Shown: positions 41,327-51,704, numbered from the stretch's first letter. The stretch: 64,000 nucleotides of DNA from Mucilaginibacter pedocola (GCF_002013915.1 NZ_MBTF01000001.1:62001-126000), one strand, 5' to 3'. Notes: generated from the sequence alone by a model not told the origin. Numbers and translations are program-made.

Positions 41327-43219
41327 ATGGATAAGCTGGCCGCCGCTATACCCGATAATGTTGTAATAGCTTTATGTAACACCTTGCTGCACTCGTTGTG
41401 GCTGGGGTTGCTGCTTGCGGTGGCTGCCGGGCTCATTGTGGTAAGTACGCGCCGTTCGCGTGCACAGTTCAGGTACAACTTATTGTTGATTGCTTTGGCG
41501 GTTTTTACTTCGGCGGTGTTATTTGTATTTGTAAGCGAGTTTAGCGCAGCGGCAGAAGAACCGGCGTCAATAGCTGCTGCGAAAATGGGAGCTTACAAGG
41601 CCGTGCCGGAGGTGTATGTAGTAGTAGCCGATACAAATTACTATACCGAAGCTACTGCGTTCCTGAATGCGCATGCAGGACTTGTTGTAATGGTGTGGTT
41701 CCTGATCGTAATGGCGCGCACGCTGCAAATGCTTACCGGCTTGCAAAGCCTGTATTTTCTGCGCCGGCGGCATGTAGTTTCGGTTGGGGAACAGTTGGAA
41801 ACAAGAGTAGCTGAACTTGCAAAGCAATTGGGTATAAAAAGGTTGGTGCGCATTGCCGAATCGGGCATTGCAAAAGTGCCAATGGTGGTGGGGCATTTAA
41901 AACCGCTTATCCTTATTCCGGCAGGCCTCATAAGTGCATTGCCTCCGGCGAGTATCGAAGCCATTTTGGTGCACGAACTGGCCCACATCCGCAGGCGCGA
42001 TTACCTGGTGAACCTGGTTATCGGTATTCTCGAAATTGTGCTGTTCTTTAACCCTGCTGTGCTGTGGGTGGCAACCCTCATCCGCGAGGAGCGCGAGAAC
42101 TGCTGCGATGATATTGCCATAGCCGTTACCGGTAACAAGATCAGTTACATTAAAGCGTTGGTGAGCTGCCGCGAGTACCAACCCGGTGCGCCCGCCTATG
42201 CCATGGCCTTTGGCGGTAAGAAAGACCACCTGCTGGGCCGCGTAAAACGAATGCTGCACAACAGCAACCCGTCTTTAAATACTATAGAGCGTGCCATCTT
42301 AGGGGCAGGGCTTTTGTTGGCAGTGGTGTGTACTACAGCTTTTTCTACCACGGGGAAGTTTGGTAAACCAAAAGGTAAGGCCGTTAAACCCAAAACAACA
42401 ACCGTAACCGTTTCGCAACATACCGAGTCTACCAAGACAGAGGTTACGGTAAAAACTACTAAAAACATTAACCAACGGAAAGCTGTGCAGGTGGTAAAAA
42501 GCGATAGCATAGAACTGGAGCAGCAACGCAATATCCGCATATATAAACCTGCTGAAGTTGGCGAGCACACCAATATCACTTTAAGTGCCGGCGGTATAAA
42601 AACCCGCTTAGTTAAGGCTGATGGTGTTTTGTACCAACTGAATAGCCGCCAAAACCGTATTGTTTCTCTGCAGATGAACGGTATTACGGTTGCCCCGAGC
42701 CAATATAAGCCCTACCTTTTCCTGATGGATCATGCCACCCAACCACAGGCAAATGCATTATCGCCAATAAACGCTAAGCTCGATTCGCTATCGCATCTGA
42801 AAGCTAAAGCACAACCTATTGCGCCTATCGAAAAGAAAACCGCAGCGATAGCCGCCAAACCGGAAAGTTTTTACCCCGAATCATCGTACCCGCAAACTTA
42901 CAAGCCATATACCAAAATGTATGATGCATATCACGAAGATTCGGCCCGCGACCGCTTAGCTGCAGACCTGGTCGCGAGCGGAATTATAGGTGCGCCGGGA
43001 GAACTTAAATCGTTTAAACTAAGCACCACCGAGTTTATTGTTAACGGCAAAAAGGTGCCCGACGATATCTATCAGAAATTTAAGAAGGCCTATATACCCG
43101 CGCCGGAAAAGGGTAAGCAAGGCGAGTGGTCGTGGATGTATAATTACGATGTCAGCAAAGTAGAAAATCACCTGAACGAGCTACTGGCAGATAGCACTGA
43201 GAAAACGCCTGTTGCTTAA
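41327..43219 (+). CDS. BlaR1/M56-family membrane metallopeptidase (second system)
   Basis: A 630-residue protein. The N-terminal membrane helices (LHSLWLGLLLAVAAGLIVV, NLLLIALAVFTSAVLFVFV and VMVWFLIVMA) are followed by the zinc-protease core VHELAHIRRRDYLVNLV (His216, Glu217, His220) with FNPAVLW and RENCCDDIA, all intact. A helix at about 325 then leads to a 300-residue periplasmic tail of low similarity to known domains and without a penicillin-binding sensor motif. The trigger is thus unlikely to be a classical beta-lactam. It should cut the partner repressor. It is 46 bases from the following outer-membrane receptor gene, a probable target of the circuit. Confidence 0.9.
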   Translation: MDKLAAAIPDNVVIALCNTLLHSLWLGLLLAVAAGLIVVSTRRSRAQFRYNLLLIALAVFTSAVLFVFVSEFSAAAEEPASIAAAKMGAYKAVPEVYVVVADTNYYTEATAFLNAHAGLVVMVWFLIVMARTLQMLTGLQSLYFLRRRHVVSVGEQLETRVAELAKQLGIKRLVRIAESGIAKVPMVVGHLKPLILIPAGLISALPPASIEAILVHELAHIRRRDYLVNLVIGILEIVLFFNPAVLWVATLIREERENCCDDIAIAVTGNKISYIKALVSCREYQPGAPAYAMAFGGKKDHLLGRVKRMLHNSNPSLNTIERAILGAGLLLAVVCTTAFSTTGKFGKPKGKAVKPKTTTVTVSQHTESTKTEVTVKTTKNINQRKAVQVVKSDSIELEQQRNIRIYKPAEVGEHTNITLSAGGIKTRLVKADGVLYQLNSRQNRIVSLQMNGITVAPSQYKPYLFLMDHATQPQANALSPINAKLDSLSHLKAKAQPIAPIEKKTAAIAAKPESFYPESSYPQTYKPYTKMYDAYHEDSARDRLAADLVASGIIGAPGELKSFKLSTTEFIVNGKKVPDDIYQKFKKAYIPAPEKGKQGEWSWMYNYDVSKVENHLNELLADSTEKTPVA

Positions 43220-43265
43220 ACGGTAAAAAGTATCACAACATTTAACCTCTAAAACCTTTATTGTA

Positions 43266-45704
43266 ATGAAATTAAAATTTGCGGCCATTTTGGCTGCCTG
43301 GCTTTCTATTGCCCCAATATTTCTGTTGGCCCAAACGGGCTTTAGCCTTAGCGGTAAAATTACCGGCACAAATCAACAGCCTTTGGATGGTGCCACCGTG
43401 TACCTGCTTAACGGTGCCGATTCGGTGTTATTGAAAACCGCGCTGGCCGATGCAAAGGGCGAATACAAGTTTGTAAATCTCAAAACAGGAAGCTACAAAT
43501 TATCGGTAAGTACCGTTGGTTACAAAAGTTATCGCTCGGCAGTGTTTCAGTTAGTAGGAGATAAAGTGATGCAAGCCATTGTGTTAGAAGCATTGGGCAC
43601 CGCTCTGAAGGAAGTAAGCATAACCGCGCAGCGCCCTTTTGTGCAGCAGTTGATAGACAGAACTGTCATCAGCCCCGAGGCGCTTATCAGCAACGCGGGC
43701 GGTACGGCTTTGGATGTGCTGGAAAAATCGCCCGGTGTATTGGTAGATCAAAACGGTGCCGTAACCCTTAAAGGTAAAGGCGTAACCATTTTTATTGATG
43801 ATAAGCCCACTTACCTAAGCGGTGCCGAACTGGAAAGCTACCTGCGTTCGCTAAATGCCTCGGCTATCGACCAGGTGGAGCTGATGCCCAACCCACCCGC
43901 TAAGTACGATGCTGCTGGCAATGGAGGCGTGATCAATATCCGCACCAAAAAAAGCAAATTAAGGGGTTTTAATGGCAGCCTAAACCTGGCCTATGCAAGG
44001 GGGCGCTACGGCAGAACCAACAATAGCCTCAATTTTAATTACCGCAACAATCAACTGAACGTTTTTGGTAACCTCAACTACGGTCATAATTCGGGTTTCA
44101 GCGATCTGGATATTTACCGCCATTTTCAGGATGCTAACGGCGTGGTAACTTCCAACTTCGCCCAAAATTCCTACATCAAACGCGCAAGCGATACTTACCT
44201 GGCTAAAGTAGGTGCCGACTACTACCTTAACGAAAAGAGCACTTTGGGTGTCAATTTCACCGGCATTACCAACCCATCCAGTAATACCACCCCGGTAACC
44301 AGCCTATTTACCAACGCGGCAAACCAGCTCGATTCTACCATATTGGCCGATAACCGCCAGCACAATACCTTCCGCAACGGCGGCGCTAACTTAAACTACC
44401 GTTACCAAATAGATAAAAGCGGCCATGAACTGGCTGTTGATGCCGACTACCTCGACTATAAGACCAATGCTAATCAAAGCTTTAATAACAGCAGCTTTTT
44501 GCCCGATGGTACGCTGGTGAAGAACGAGATATTAACGGGTATGCTGCCGGCGCATATCAAAATTTGGTCGGGCAAGGTAGATTATAGCCGACCGCTGAAG
44601 AATGGCCTAAAGCTTGCCGCAGGTGCTAAAACCAGTTACACCAATACCGATAATATTGCCGATTACTTTTACAAAACCAACGGCACAATGGTGCCCGACT
44701 ACGGTAAAACCAACCACTTTATTTACAAGGAGAACATTAACGCGGCTTACCTGAATGCCAATAAGGACTTCAAGCGGTTATCGATACAAGCAGGTTTACG
44801 TTTGGAGAATACCGTATCCGACGGGCATCAGTTGGGCAACGTGCAAAAGCCCGATTCATCCTTCAAACGCCATTATACCAACCTGTTCCCAACGGTGTAT
44901 CTGCTATATAAACTGGATACCGCCGACCGCAACCAGTTCAGCATAAACTACGGCCGCAGGATAGACCGCCCGTACTACCAGGACCTGAACCCTTTCCTGT
45001 CGCCGCTGGATAAGTTTACCTACTACACCGGTAATCCCTTTTTGCGCCCTACATTCACCGATAATATAGAGCTATCGCATATCTTCAAAAATAGGTTCAC
45101 CACCACTGTGAGCTACAGCCGCTCGCGCGATGATGTGAACGAAACCATTGAGATAGTAGATGGTATCTACTACAGCCGCCCCGGCAACATTGGCAGATAC
45201 ACAGTGAAACAGATCTCTTTCAATGCCAGCTTCGATCCGACAAAATGGTTCAATCTCAATTTCGACGGGCGGGTTACCAATGTGCATTCGGTAAGCGATT
45301 TTTATACGGGTTTGCTGGATACCAAAGGCACTTACTACTTTGTTCGGCAGGTATCTACCTTTAAAACGGGTAAAGATTGGTCGCTGCAGCTCGAGAGCGG
45401 CTACCAAAGCAAAATAACCAATGCTCAATTTATCCTGGGTTCCAGGGGGAGGGTAAATGTTTCAGCATCTAAAAAGTTCGGTGCGAACCTCACGCTGAAA
45501 ATGGTGGCTAACGATATCTTCTACACCTTTAAAAACACCGGTATCATTAACAACCTCGCCAACACCAAAGCTAACTGGACCAACCTTGGCGATACCCGCA
45601 CGGGTGTAATATCGCTCAGCTACCGTTTCGGCAAAGCCATCTCAGGCCAGCGCAACCACGATGCCAATGGGGCAGAGGATGAGAAGAACAGGGTAAAGAA
45701 TTAA
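43266..45704 (+). CDS. Outer-membrane beta-barrel (TonB-receptor-like) protein
   Basis: An 812-residue exported protein: signal peptide to about residue 24, a carboxypeptidase-regulatory-like beta domain (SLSGKITGTNQQPLDGATVYL), a plug-like domain (NAGGTALDVLEKSPGVLVD, GVTIFIDDKPTYLSG) and a C-terminal barrel of the outer-membrane beta-barrel family with many aromatic strands ending in SLSYRFGKAISGQ. It lacks the usual TonB box, which is common in this group. Transport cargo cannot be named. It is the third gene of the blaI-M56 operon, so its level may rise when the protease destroys the repressor. Confidence 0.88.
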   Translation: MKLKFAAILAAWLSIAPIFLLAQTGFSLSGKITGTNQQPLDGATVYLLNGADSVLLKTALADAKGEYKFVNLKTGSYKLSVSTVGYKSYRSAVFQLVGDKVMQAIVLEALGTALKEVSITAQRPFVQQLIDRTVISPEALISNAGGTALDVLEKSPGVLVDQNGAVTLKGKGVTIFIDDKPTYLSGAELESYLRSLNASAIDQVELMPNPPAKYDAAGNGGVINIRTKKSKLRGFNGSLNLAYARGRYGRTNNSLNFNYRNNQLNVFGNLNYGHNSGFSDLDIYRHFQDANGVVTSNFAQNSYIKRASDTYLAKVGADYYLNEKSTLGVNFTGITNPSSNTTPVTSLFTNAANQLDSTILADNRQHNTFRNGGANLNYRYQIDKSGHELAVDADYLDYKTNANQSFNNSSFLPDGTLVKNEILTGMLPAHIKIWSGKVDYSRPLKNGLKLAAGAKTSYTNTDNIADYFYKTNGTMVPDYGKTNHFIYKENINAAYLNANKDFKRLSIQAGLRLENTVSDGHQLGNVQKPDSSFKRHYTNLFPTVYLLYKLDTADRNQFSINYGRRIDRPYYQDLNPFLSPLDKFTYYTGNPFLRPTFTDNIELSHIFKNRFTTTVSYSRSRDDVNETIEIVDGIYYSRPGNIGRYTVKQISFNASFDPTKWFNLNFDGRVTNVHSVSDFYTGLLDTKGTYYFVRQVSTFKTGKDWSLQLESGYQSKITNAQFILGSRGRVNVSASKKFGANLTLKMVANDIFYTFKNTGIINNLANTKANWTNLGDTRTGVISLSYRFGKAISGQRNHDANGAEDEKNRVKN

Positions 45705-45716
45705 CGAGCATGTAAG

Positions 45717-45749
45717 AAAGAACATCTGATTTTATTTTCAGGTGTTCTT
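45717..45749. terminator. Bidirectional terminator
   Basis: AAGAACATCTGA, an 8-base loop, TCAGGTGTTCTT (with one G-T pair). It lies between the convergent receptor and MocR genes. Confidence 0.7.
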
Positions 45750-45759
45750 CTCATTTCTG

Positions 45760-47172
45760 TCAAAGCATTTTTGCGAGTGTGCCCAATTGCTTTAGTTTGA
45801 ATTTTATCTCGTCGGTCCAGGGCAGGCCTATGCAAAGGCGCATGCAATTATGAAACTGGTCTTGCAGGGTAAACATACGGCCCGGGCCAATGCTGATATT
45901 TTGTTTCATGGCAAGGTCGTAAAGCTTTACCGTATCAACGCGTTTGTCAAATTCTACCCAAAGCGCTAACCCTCCTTGCGGCCTGCTGGTTTTTGTGCCT
46001 TCGGGGAAGTATTCGGCTATGGCCTGCACATAGTTTTGGTAGTTGCTTTGCAAGGTGCGGCGTAGGTGGTGCAGGTGGGTATCGTAACGGCCGGTCTTTA
46101 AAAAATTACCTACCGCCTCTGATATAATTGCGGCTGATGATATGGAGTGCACCAGTTTTAATTTCAGTAGTTTATCCTTGTATTTACCGGGCGCTATCCA
46201 ACCAAGGCGGTAACCCGGTGCCAGCGTTTTGGAGATTGAGCTGCACCACAGTACATTACCCGTTTTGTCGAACGATTTGCAGCACTTCGGGCGCTGCGTG
46301 CCAAAATACAGGTCGCCATAAATATCGTCTTCTATCAATGGTATATTGTGTTTTTCCAATAAACGCACTACTTCTTCCTTATTTTCATCGGGCATGCAGC
46401 TGCCTAATGGCGTATTAAAATTGGGCACCAGCAGGCACAGGTCAATTTTTGGGGTAAGTTTTTTGAAGGCATCTATCTCTATCCCGGTTACGGGGTGCGT
46501 AGGTAATTCCAGCACTTTAAGCCCGAGGCTAATGGCCAATTGCAAAATACCGGGGTAGCAGGGGCTTTCCATAGCAACGGTATCGCCGGGTTTACCCAGC
46601 GCCATCAGGCAGAACGATAGTGCATTCATGCCGCCGCCGGTAGTGATCAGGTCATTCTCATTCAAATTGCCGCCCCAAGCCAGCGAACGTACAGCTACCA
46701 TTCGCCTAAGTTGAAGGTTGCCCTGTAGTGGCTCGTATTCGGTACCGCCGCCGCTTAGCGCCCGTGTGGCATGCAATATCTCCTTTTTTAGTTTGGCTGC
46801 GGGCAGTAGTTTACCCGATGGCACGCCGATAGAGAATAAAGTAAGATCGGCACGGCCCATGCCCGAGTATACCTTGGTGATCAGTTCCTCGGGTTCGTTA
46901 TTGTGTGCGGTTACCGATGGACGGCTGGTTTCGGGCAAGGGCAACCTGAGATACGGCAACTTGCTCACAAAAAAGCCCGACTGTGGCCTTGCTTCAATTA
47001 AGGAACGCGCCTCCAGTTCCAGAAAAACACGCTTGGCGGTATTCATGCCAATGGCATGTTCCTGGCACAATAAACGCACCGAGGGTAAGCGGTCGCCGGG
47101 TTTTAAAACGCCGTTGGTTATTTGCGCAGCTATGGCATTTGCCAGTTCGAGGTATATAAAACTTTTGCCCAT
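45760..47172 (-). CDS. MocR-type regulator (GntR HTH fused to class I aminotransferase fold)
   Basis: A 470-residue regulator. Residues 1-75 form a GntR winged helix (GDRLPSVRLLCQEHAIGMNTAKRVFLELE) and residues 110-465 an aminotransferase-like domain with the PLP lysine in SSISKTLAPGYRLGW and the aspartate/tyrosine site IEDDIYGDLYFG. MocR proteins use PLP or an adduct of it to switch DNA binding; they control nearby transporter or biosynthesis genes. Here the divergent neighbour is an EamA transporter, and two ACTGTGT direct repeats sit between them, 30 bases apart. Confidence 0.92.
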   Translation of the reverse strand: MGKSFIYLELANAIAAQITNGVLKPGDRLPSVRLLCQEHAIGMNTAKRVFLELEARSLIEARPQSGFFVSKLPYLRLPLPETSRPSVTAHNNEPEELITKVYSGMGRADLTLFSIGVPSGKLLPAAKLKKEILHATRALSGGGTEYEPLQGNLQLRRMVAVRSLAWGGNLNENDLITTGGGMNALSFCLMALGKPGDTVAMESPCYPGILQLAISLGLKVLELPTHPVTGIEIDAFKKLTPKIDLCLLVPNFNTPLGSCMPDENKEEVVRLLEKHNIPLIEDDIYGDLYFGTQRPKCCKSFDKTGNVLWCSSISKTLAPGYRLGWIAPGKYKDKLLKLKLVHSISSAAIISEAVGNFLKTGRYDTHLHHLRRTLQSNYQNYVQAIAEYFPEGTKTSRPQGGLALWVEFDKRVDTVKLYDLAMKQNISIGPGRMFTLQDQFHNCMRLCIGLPWTDEIKFKLKQLGTLAKML

Positions 47173-47184
47173 TGTTGAAATTCA

Positions 47185-47221
47185 ACTGTGTCCATTCAAA
47201 ATTACAAAATTGATACTGTGT
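47185..47221. promoter_or_regulatory. MocR-type direct-repeat operator
   Basis: ACTGTGT at 47185-47191 and again at 47215-47221, same direction and 30 bases apart (about three helical turns), in the shared 95-base control region. A minus-strand TAATTTTG box (47197-47204) lies between them for the regulator gene. Confidence 0.55.
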
Positions 47222-47267
47222 TTGCTCTTTTAGGCTGCCTTTCTTTGCTAAAGAAAATTGAAGAAAT

Positions 47268-48164
47268 ATGAAAGCAGTACTTAAAGCGCCGAACGCAATG
47301 TTGAATTACAACAGCGGCCTGGTTAATGGTTTTATTGGTATAATCATGTTCAGCGGCTCTATGCCGGCAACACGCGCGGCTATTTCGTCGTTCGATCCGG
47401 TATTTCTCACCGTGGCGCGTGCATCCATCGCAGGTATTTTAGCTTTAACTGTGCTGCTGTTTTTTAAAGAAAGACTTCCTTCTAAAGCAGATCTGGTGCG
47501 CTTACTCATCGTTGCTTTCGGCGTAGCGGTGGGCTTCCCGTTATTAAGCGCTTTGGCCTTGCAGTATATTACATCGGCGCACTCCATTGTTTTTCTCGGC
47601 TTGCTGCCATTGGCTACGGCATCATTCGCTGTGCTGCGTGGAGGCGAACGCCCTAAACCGGTGTTTTGGATATTCTCAGTATTAGGTAGCCTGCTGGTTA
47701 TAGGCTATGCTGTTTACCAGGGGCTCAGGGCAACATCGCCAATTGGCGATGTGTTAATGTTAGGCGCGATAATTTTATGCGGACTTGGCTATGCCGAAGG
47801 CGCAAGGCTTTCACGTACGCTGGGTGGCTGGCAGGTTATCTCCTGGGCGCTGGTATTATCGCTCCCGCTGATGTTGCCTTTGGCTTTTATACTGGCACCA
47901 CCAACATTTACGGATGTTAGCCCGGCTGCGTGGTCGGGGTTGGCCTATGTATCGCTTATCAGTATGTTCATTGGGTTTATCTTTTGGTACCGGGGCCTTG
48001 CGCAGGGCGGCATTGCTGCGGTAGGGCAGTTGCAGTTGCTTCAACCATTCTTCGGGCTGGCTGTGGCCGCGACACTACTGCACGAAACCGTAAGCATAGG
48101 TATGCTCGCGGTTACGGTTGGGGTAATTTTGTGCGTTGCCGGATCAAGGAAGTTTGCTAAATAG
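47268..48164 (+). CDS. EamA/DMT-family membrane transporter
   Basis: A 298-residue protein with ten predicted membrane helices in two repeats of five, each with the EamA pattern: SMPATRAAISSFDPVFLTVARA in the first half and a second half starting at about 155 with PVFWIFSV. These transporters export or import metabolites such as amino acids or vitamins. The gene is divergent from the MocR regulator, which probably controls it. A link to pyridoxal or amino acid export is a common idea for such pairs but is not shown here. The downstream 195-base gap holds only an AT-rich promoter-like region. Confidence 0.88.
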   Translation: MKAVLKAPNAMLNYNSGLVNGFIGIIMFSGSMPATRAAISSFDPVFLTVARASIAGILALTVLLFFKERLPSKADLVRLLIVAFGVAVGFPLLSALALQYITSAHSIVFLGLLPLATASFAVLRGGERPKPVFWIFSVLGSLLVIGYAVYQGLRATSPIGDVLMLGAIILCGLGYAEGARLSRTLGGWQVISWALVLSLPLMLPLAFILAPPTFTDVSPAAWSGLAYVSLISMFIGFIFWYRGLAQGGIAAVGQLQLLQPFFGLAVAATLLHETVSIGMLAVTVGVILCVAGSRKFAK

Positions 48165-48359
48165 TGGACTTTTGGCCGATATAGGTTCTCGTTTTCGGTA
48201 GTTACTTAGAGAAATCTTATTAAGCAGGGCATTATTCATTGTTTTTTAATGGAAAATTTATAATAAAGTCACTTTTGTTAGTAAAAACATAAAAATTAGA
48301 CATATTTATTGCGAGTCCTATCTTGTTTGAGTTATATTAGGGCATTATAAGCAGTTCCT

Positions 48360-51300
48360 ATGTCTATAAAAGTTGCCATCCGCCATTTTACCAGTTACAA
48401 GTATGATAAACATATTACGCTGTCACCGCAGGTTATCCGCCTAAGGCCCGCCGCGCATTCGCGTACCATGATCAAGGGCTATTCGTTGAAGATACTTCCC
48501 GAGAAACACTTCATCAACTGGCAGCAGGATCCCTTCGGTAATTACCTTGCGCGAATCGTTTTCCCCGAAAAGGTGAACGAATTTGTGATAGATGTAGAGG
48601 TGATAGCCGATATGGTGGTGATAAACCCCTTCGACTTTTTTGTGGAGGAATACGCCGTACATTACCCTTTTGAGTATGATGAGGCGCTTCAAAAGAACTT
48701 GGTTCCGTATCTCGAGGTGACCGAAAAAGGGCCCTTATTGATGGAACTGACCGAAAAGGCCAGCGACCTGCTAAGGAAAGACTCCATTACACAGGACTTT
48801 TTGGTGAAGCTTAATCAAATGCTTTACCGCGAAATATCCTATAACATCCGAATGGAGCCGGGTATACAAAGCTGCGAGGAAACCCTGACACTGAAGTCGG
48901 GTTCCTGCCGCGATACGGCATGGCTTTTTGTACAGTTGCTGCGCCATTTTGGCCTGGCAGCCCGTTTTGCTTCGGGTTATTTGGTGCAGCTTAGGCCGGA
49001 TATAAAATCGTTAGATGGCCCATCGGGCCCCGAGCAGGATTTTACCGACCTGCACGCCTGGACAGAAGTTTACCTGCCCGGCGCAGGCTGGGTGGGGTTG
49101 GACCCCACATCGGGCCTGTTCGCAGGGGAGGGGCACATTCCGCTGGCCTGTACGCCCGATGCGCAGAGCGCCGCACCTATAAGCGGGATGGCTGAACCTG
49201 CCGAAACGGAATTTCATTTTGAGAACACCATTACCCGTATAGAAGAAAAACCGAGGGTGACCAAGCCCTTCTCTGACGAGCAATGGGATGATATTATGGC
49301 ACTTGGCGATAGGGTAGACGAGGAGTTTGCTGCCAACGGTGTGCGCCTAACCATGGGCGGCGAGCCTACCTTTGTATCGGTTGATAATAACGAAGCACCC
49401 GAATGGAACTCCGCAGCCGATGGCGAACATAAACGCCGCCTCTCTAACATCCTCTTCCATAAACTGAAGGATGAATATGGCTCCGGCGCTTTGATGCAAT
49501 ACGGGCAGGGTAAATGGTACCCCGGCGAGCCGCTTCCCCGCTGGAAACTGGCCTGCTACTGGCGTAAGGATGGCATTGCCCTTTGGAACAACGATGCGCT
49601 GATGGCCGACCTATCGAAAGATTATGGCCTTACTGCAAAGAATGCGAAAAAGTTTATGCGCACGCTGGCCACTGAATTACATGTAGATAGCAAAAATATC
49701 AACCCAACCCACGAGGACCCTTTCTACTTTTTGTGGGAAGAAACCAAAACGCCGGTCAATGTAGATCCGCTAAAAGTCGACTTGAAATCGTCTTTAGAAA
49801 GGCAGAAACTTGCTGAACTACTAAATACCGGGCTGAATGAGCCGGTAGGTTTCGTGGTGCCTATTCGCTGGGATTGGGATAAAAATAACTGGCAAAGCTG
49901 TAAGTGGAGTTTCCGCCGCGAGCATTTGTTTTTGGTGCCGGGTAACTCGCCGGTAGGCTTGCGTTTGCCCTTAGATTCGGTGCAGCATACCGACCCCAAT
50001 GAATTGGAAGAACTGCCGGAACGCGATCTGTTCGCCGATGTAGATGCATTGCCCGAAGGGGAGGAGCTTATCCCCAAAACAGGTGCCCGCTTCAATAACA
50101 GTAAAGTAATATTCAAAACCGCGCTGGTGGTAGAGGTGAGGCAGGGCAAGCTGTTCGTATTCTTCCCGCCCACGAGCTACTTCGAGCATTATTTATTCCT
50201 TGTTAACGCCGTAGAACGCACGGCCGAGAAATTGAAAATGCCGGTACTGATTGAGGGCTACGACCCGCCATCAGACAAGCGCGTTACCAAAATGATGATC
50301 ACGCCCGATCCGGGGGTGATCGAAGTGAACATTCATCCCGCGGCAAGCTGGCGAGAGTTGGCGCATAATTACGATATCCTCTACAAAAAAGCAGCGGAGT
50401 CGAAATTGGCGACAGAGAAATTCAATATTGATGGGCGGCATACGGGTACCGGCGGCGGTAACCACGTTACGTTGGGTGGTCAGGTTCCGGCTGATAGTCC
50501 GCTACTCCGCCGGCCGGATATCCTGCGCAGTTTTATTACGTTTTGGCAGCACCACCCGTGCCTCTCGTATCTTTTCTCTACCCAATTTATTGGCCCAACC
50601 AGCCAGGCGCCAAGGGTTGATGAAGGCCGCGTGGAAACGCTTTACGAACTGGAAATCGCCTTTCAGCAAATACCCGAATACAACGAGAACGAGATGCCGT
50701 TCTGGCTGGTCGACCGTATCTTCCGCCACTTCTTAACGGACATTACGGGCAATACCCATCGTTCTGAGTTTTGTATCGATAAACTTTATTCGCCCGATTC
50801 ATCAAGCGGCAGGTTGGGCATCCTCGAGTTCCGCGGTTTTGATATGCCGCCGCATTACCGCATGAGCATGGTGCAATTCCTGCTTATCCGCACGTTGCTG
50901 GCCTGGTTCTGGAAAACGCCGTACAACCATAAACTGGTGCGATGGGGTACCGAACTGCACGACCGTTTCCTGCTGCCACACTATTGTTACAAGGATATGG
51001 TGGAGGTGGTAGATAGCCTGCGCAACGCGGGTTATGGCTTCGATATTTCCTGGTTCGAGCCGTTCTTTAGCTTCCGTTTCCCCTTCCTGGGCGAGCTGCA
51101 GGTGGATGATATCAACATCGAAATAAAAATGGCCATTGAGCCATGGCACGTACTGGGCGAGGAAATGTCGAGCACAGGCACCGCCCGCTTTGTAGATTCA
51201 TCGTTGGAAAGGATACAGGTTAAAATTACAGGGTTGACCGATTCGCGTTACACCTTCCTGTGCAATGGACTGAAGATACCGCTGAAAAGCACCGGCGTAC

Positions 51301-51704
51301 AGGGCGAATACATTGCCGGGGTGCGTTACCGCGCATGGCAACCACCATCGGCACTGCACCCAACTATCGGGATAGACACGCCGCTGGTGTTCGATCTGTT
51401 CGATACCTGGACACAGAAATCGGTAGCTGCCTGCCAGTACCACGTGTCGCACCCGGGCGGCCGCAGTTACGATACTTTCCCGGTGAATAGTTATGAGGCT
51501 GAGGCACGCATTATATCACGTTTCTTCGATTTTGGGCATTCAGTAAATTTGGTGGAGCCGGCCGTAGCGCAGCAAACCGCGGGCGGCAGGTTTGTTACCA
51601 AAATGAACATTTTGCCGCAATACGTAATAACCAACGAGGTGGTAAGCCCCGATTACCCTTACACCATGGACTTGAGGCGATATAAAAATGCCAAAAATTT
51701 ATAG
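48360..51704 (+). CDS. Transglutaminase-like / DUF2126 large protein
   Basis: A 1114-residue cytosolic protein without signal peptide. An N-terminal bacterial transglutaminase-type N domain (residues 1-90) precedes the papain-like core with catalytic Cys183 (SGSCRDTAW), His232 (TDLHAWTEVYL) and Asp248 (VGLDPTSG). The rest (about 300-1100) is the DUF2126 region, beginning MGGEPTFVSVDNN and containing GTGGGNHVTLGG, ending in a small beta domain. Proteins of this kind are encoded with circularly permuted ATP-grasp and alpha-E proteins and are thought to take part in a peptide-ligation or protein-tagging pathway. It is the first gene of a three-gene operon, with gaps of 23 and 43 bases. Confidence 0.92.
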   Translation: MSIKVAIRHFTSYKYDKHITLSPQVIRLRPAAHSRTMIKGYSLKILPEKHFINWQQDPFGNYLARIVFPEKVNEFVIDVEVIADMVVINPFDFFVEEYAVHYPFEYDEALQKNLVPYLEVTEKGPLLMELTEKASDLLRKDSITQDFLVKLNQMLYREISYNIRMEPGIQSCEETLTLKSGSCRDTAWLFVQLLRHFGLAARFASGYLVQLRPDIKSLDGPSGPEQDFTDLHAWTEVYLPGAGWVGLDPTSGLFAGEGHIPLACTPDAQSAAPISGMAEPAETEFHFENTITRIEEKPRVTKPFSDEQWDDIMALGDRVDEEFAANGVRLTMGGEPTFVSVDNNEAPEWNSAADGEHKRRLSNILFHKLKDEYGSGALMQYGQGKWYPGEPLPRWKLACYWRKDGIALWNNDALMADLSKDYGLTAKNAKKFMRTLATELHVDSKNINPTHEDPFYFLWEETKTPVNVDPLKVDLKSSLERQKLAELLNTGLNEPVGFVVPIRWDWDKNNWQSCKWSFRREHLFLVPGNSPVGLRLPLDSVQHTDPNELEELPERDLFADVDALPEGEELIPKTGARFNNSKVIFKTALVVEVRQGKLFVFFPPTSYFEHYLFLVNAVERTAEKLKMPVLIEGYDPPSDKRVTKMMITPDPGVIEVNIHPAASWRELAHNYDILYKKAAESKLATEKFNIDGRHTGTGGGNHVTLGGQVPADSPLLRRPDILRSFITFWQHHPCLSYLFSTQFIGPTSQAPRVDEGRVETLYELEIAFQQIPEYNENEMPFWLVDRIFRHFLTDITGNTHRSEFCIDKLYSPDSSSGRLGILEFRGFDMPPHYRMSMVQFLLIRTLLAWFWKTPYNHKLVRWGTELHDRFLLPHYCYKDMVEVVDSLRNAGYGFDISWFEPFFSFRFPFLGELQVDDINIEIKMAIEPWHVLGEEMSSTGTARFVDSSLERIQVKITGLTDSRYTFLCNGLKIPLKSTGVQGEYIAGVRYRAWQPPSALHPTIGIDTPLVFDLFDTWTQKSVAACQYHVSHPGGRSYDTFPVNSYEAEARIISRFFDFGHSVNLVEPAVAQQTAGGRFVTKMNILPQYVITNEVVSPDYPYTMDLRRYKNAKNL

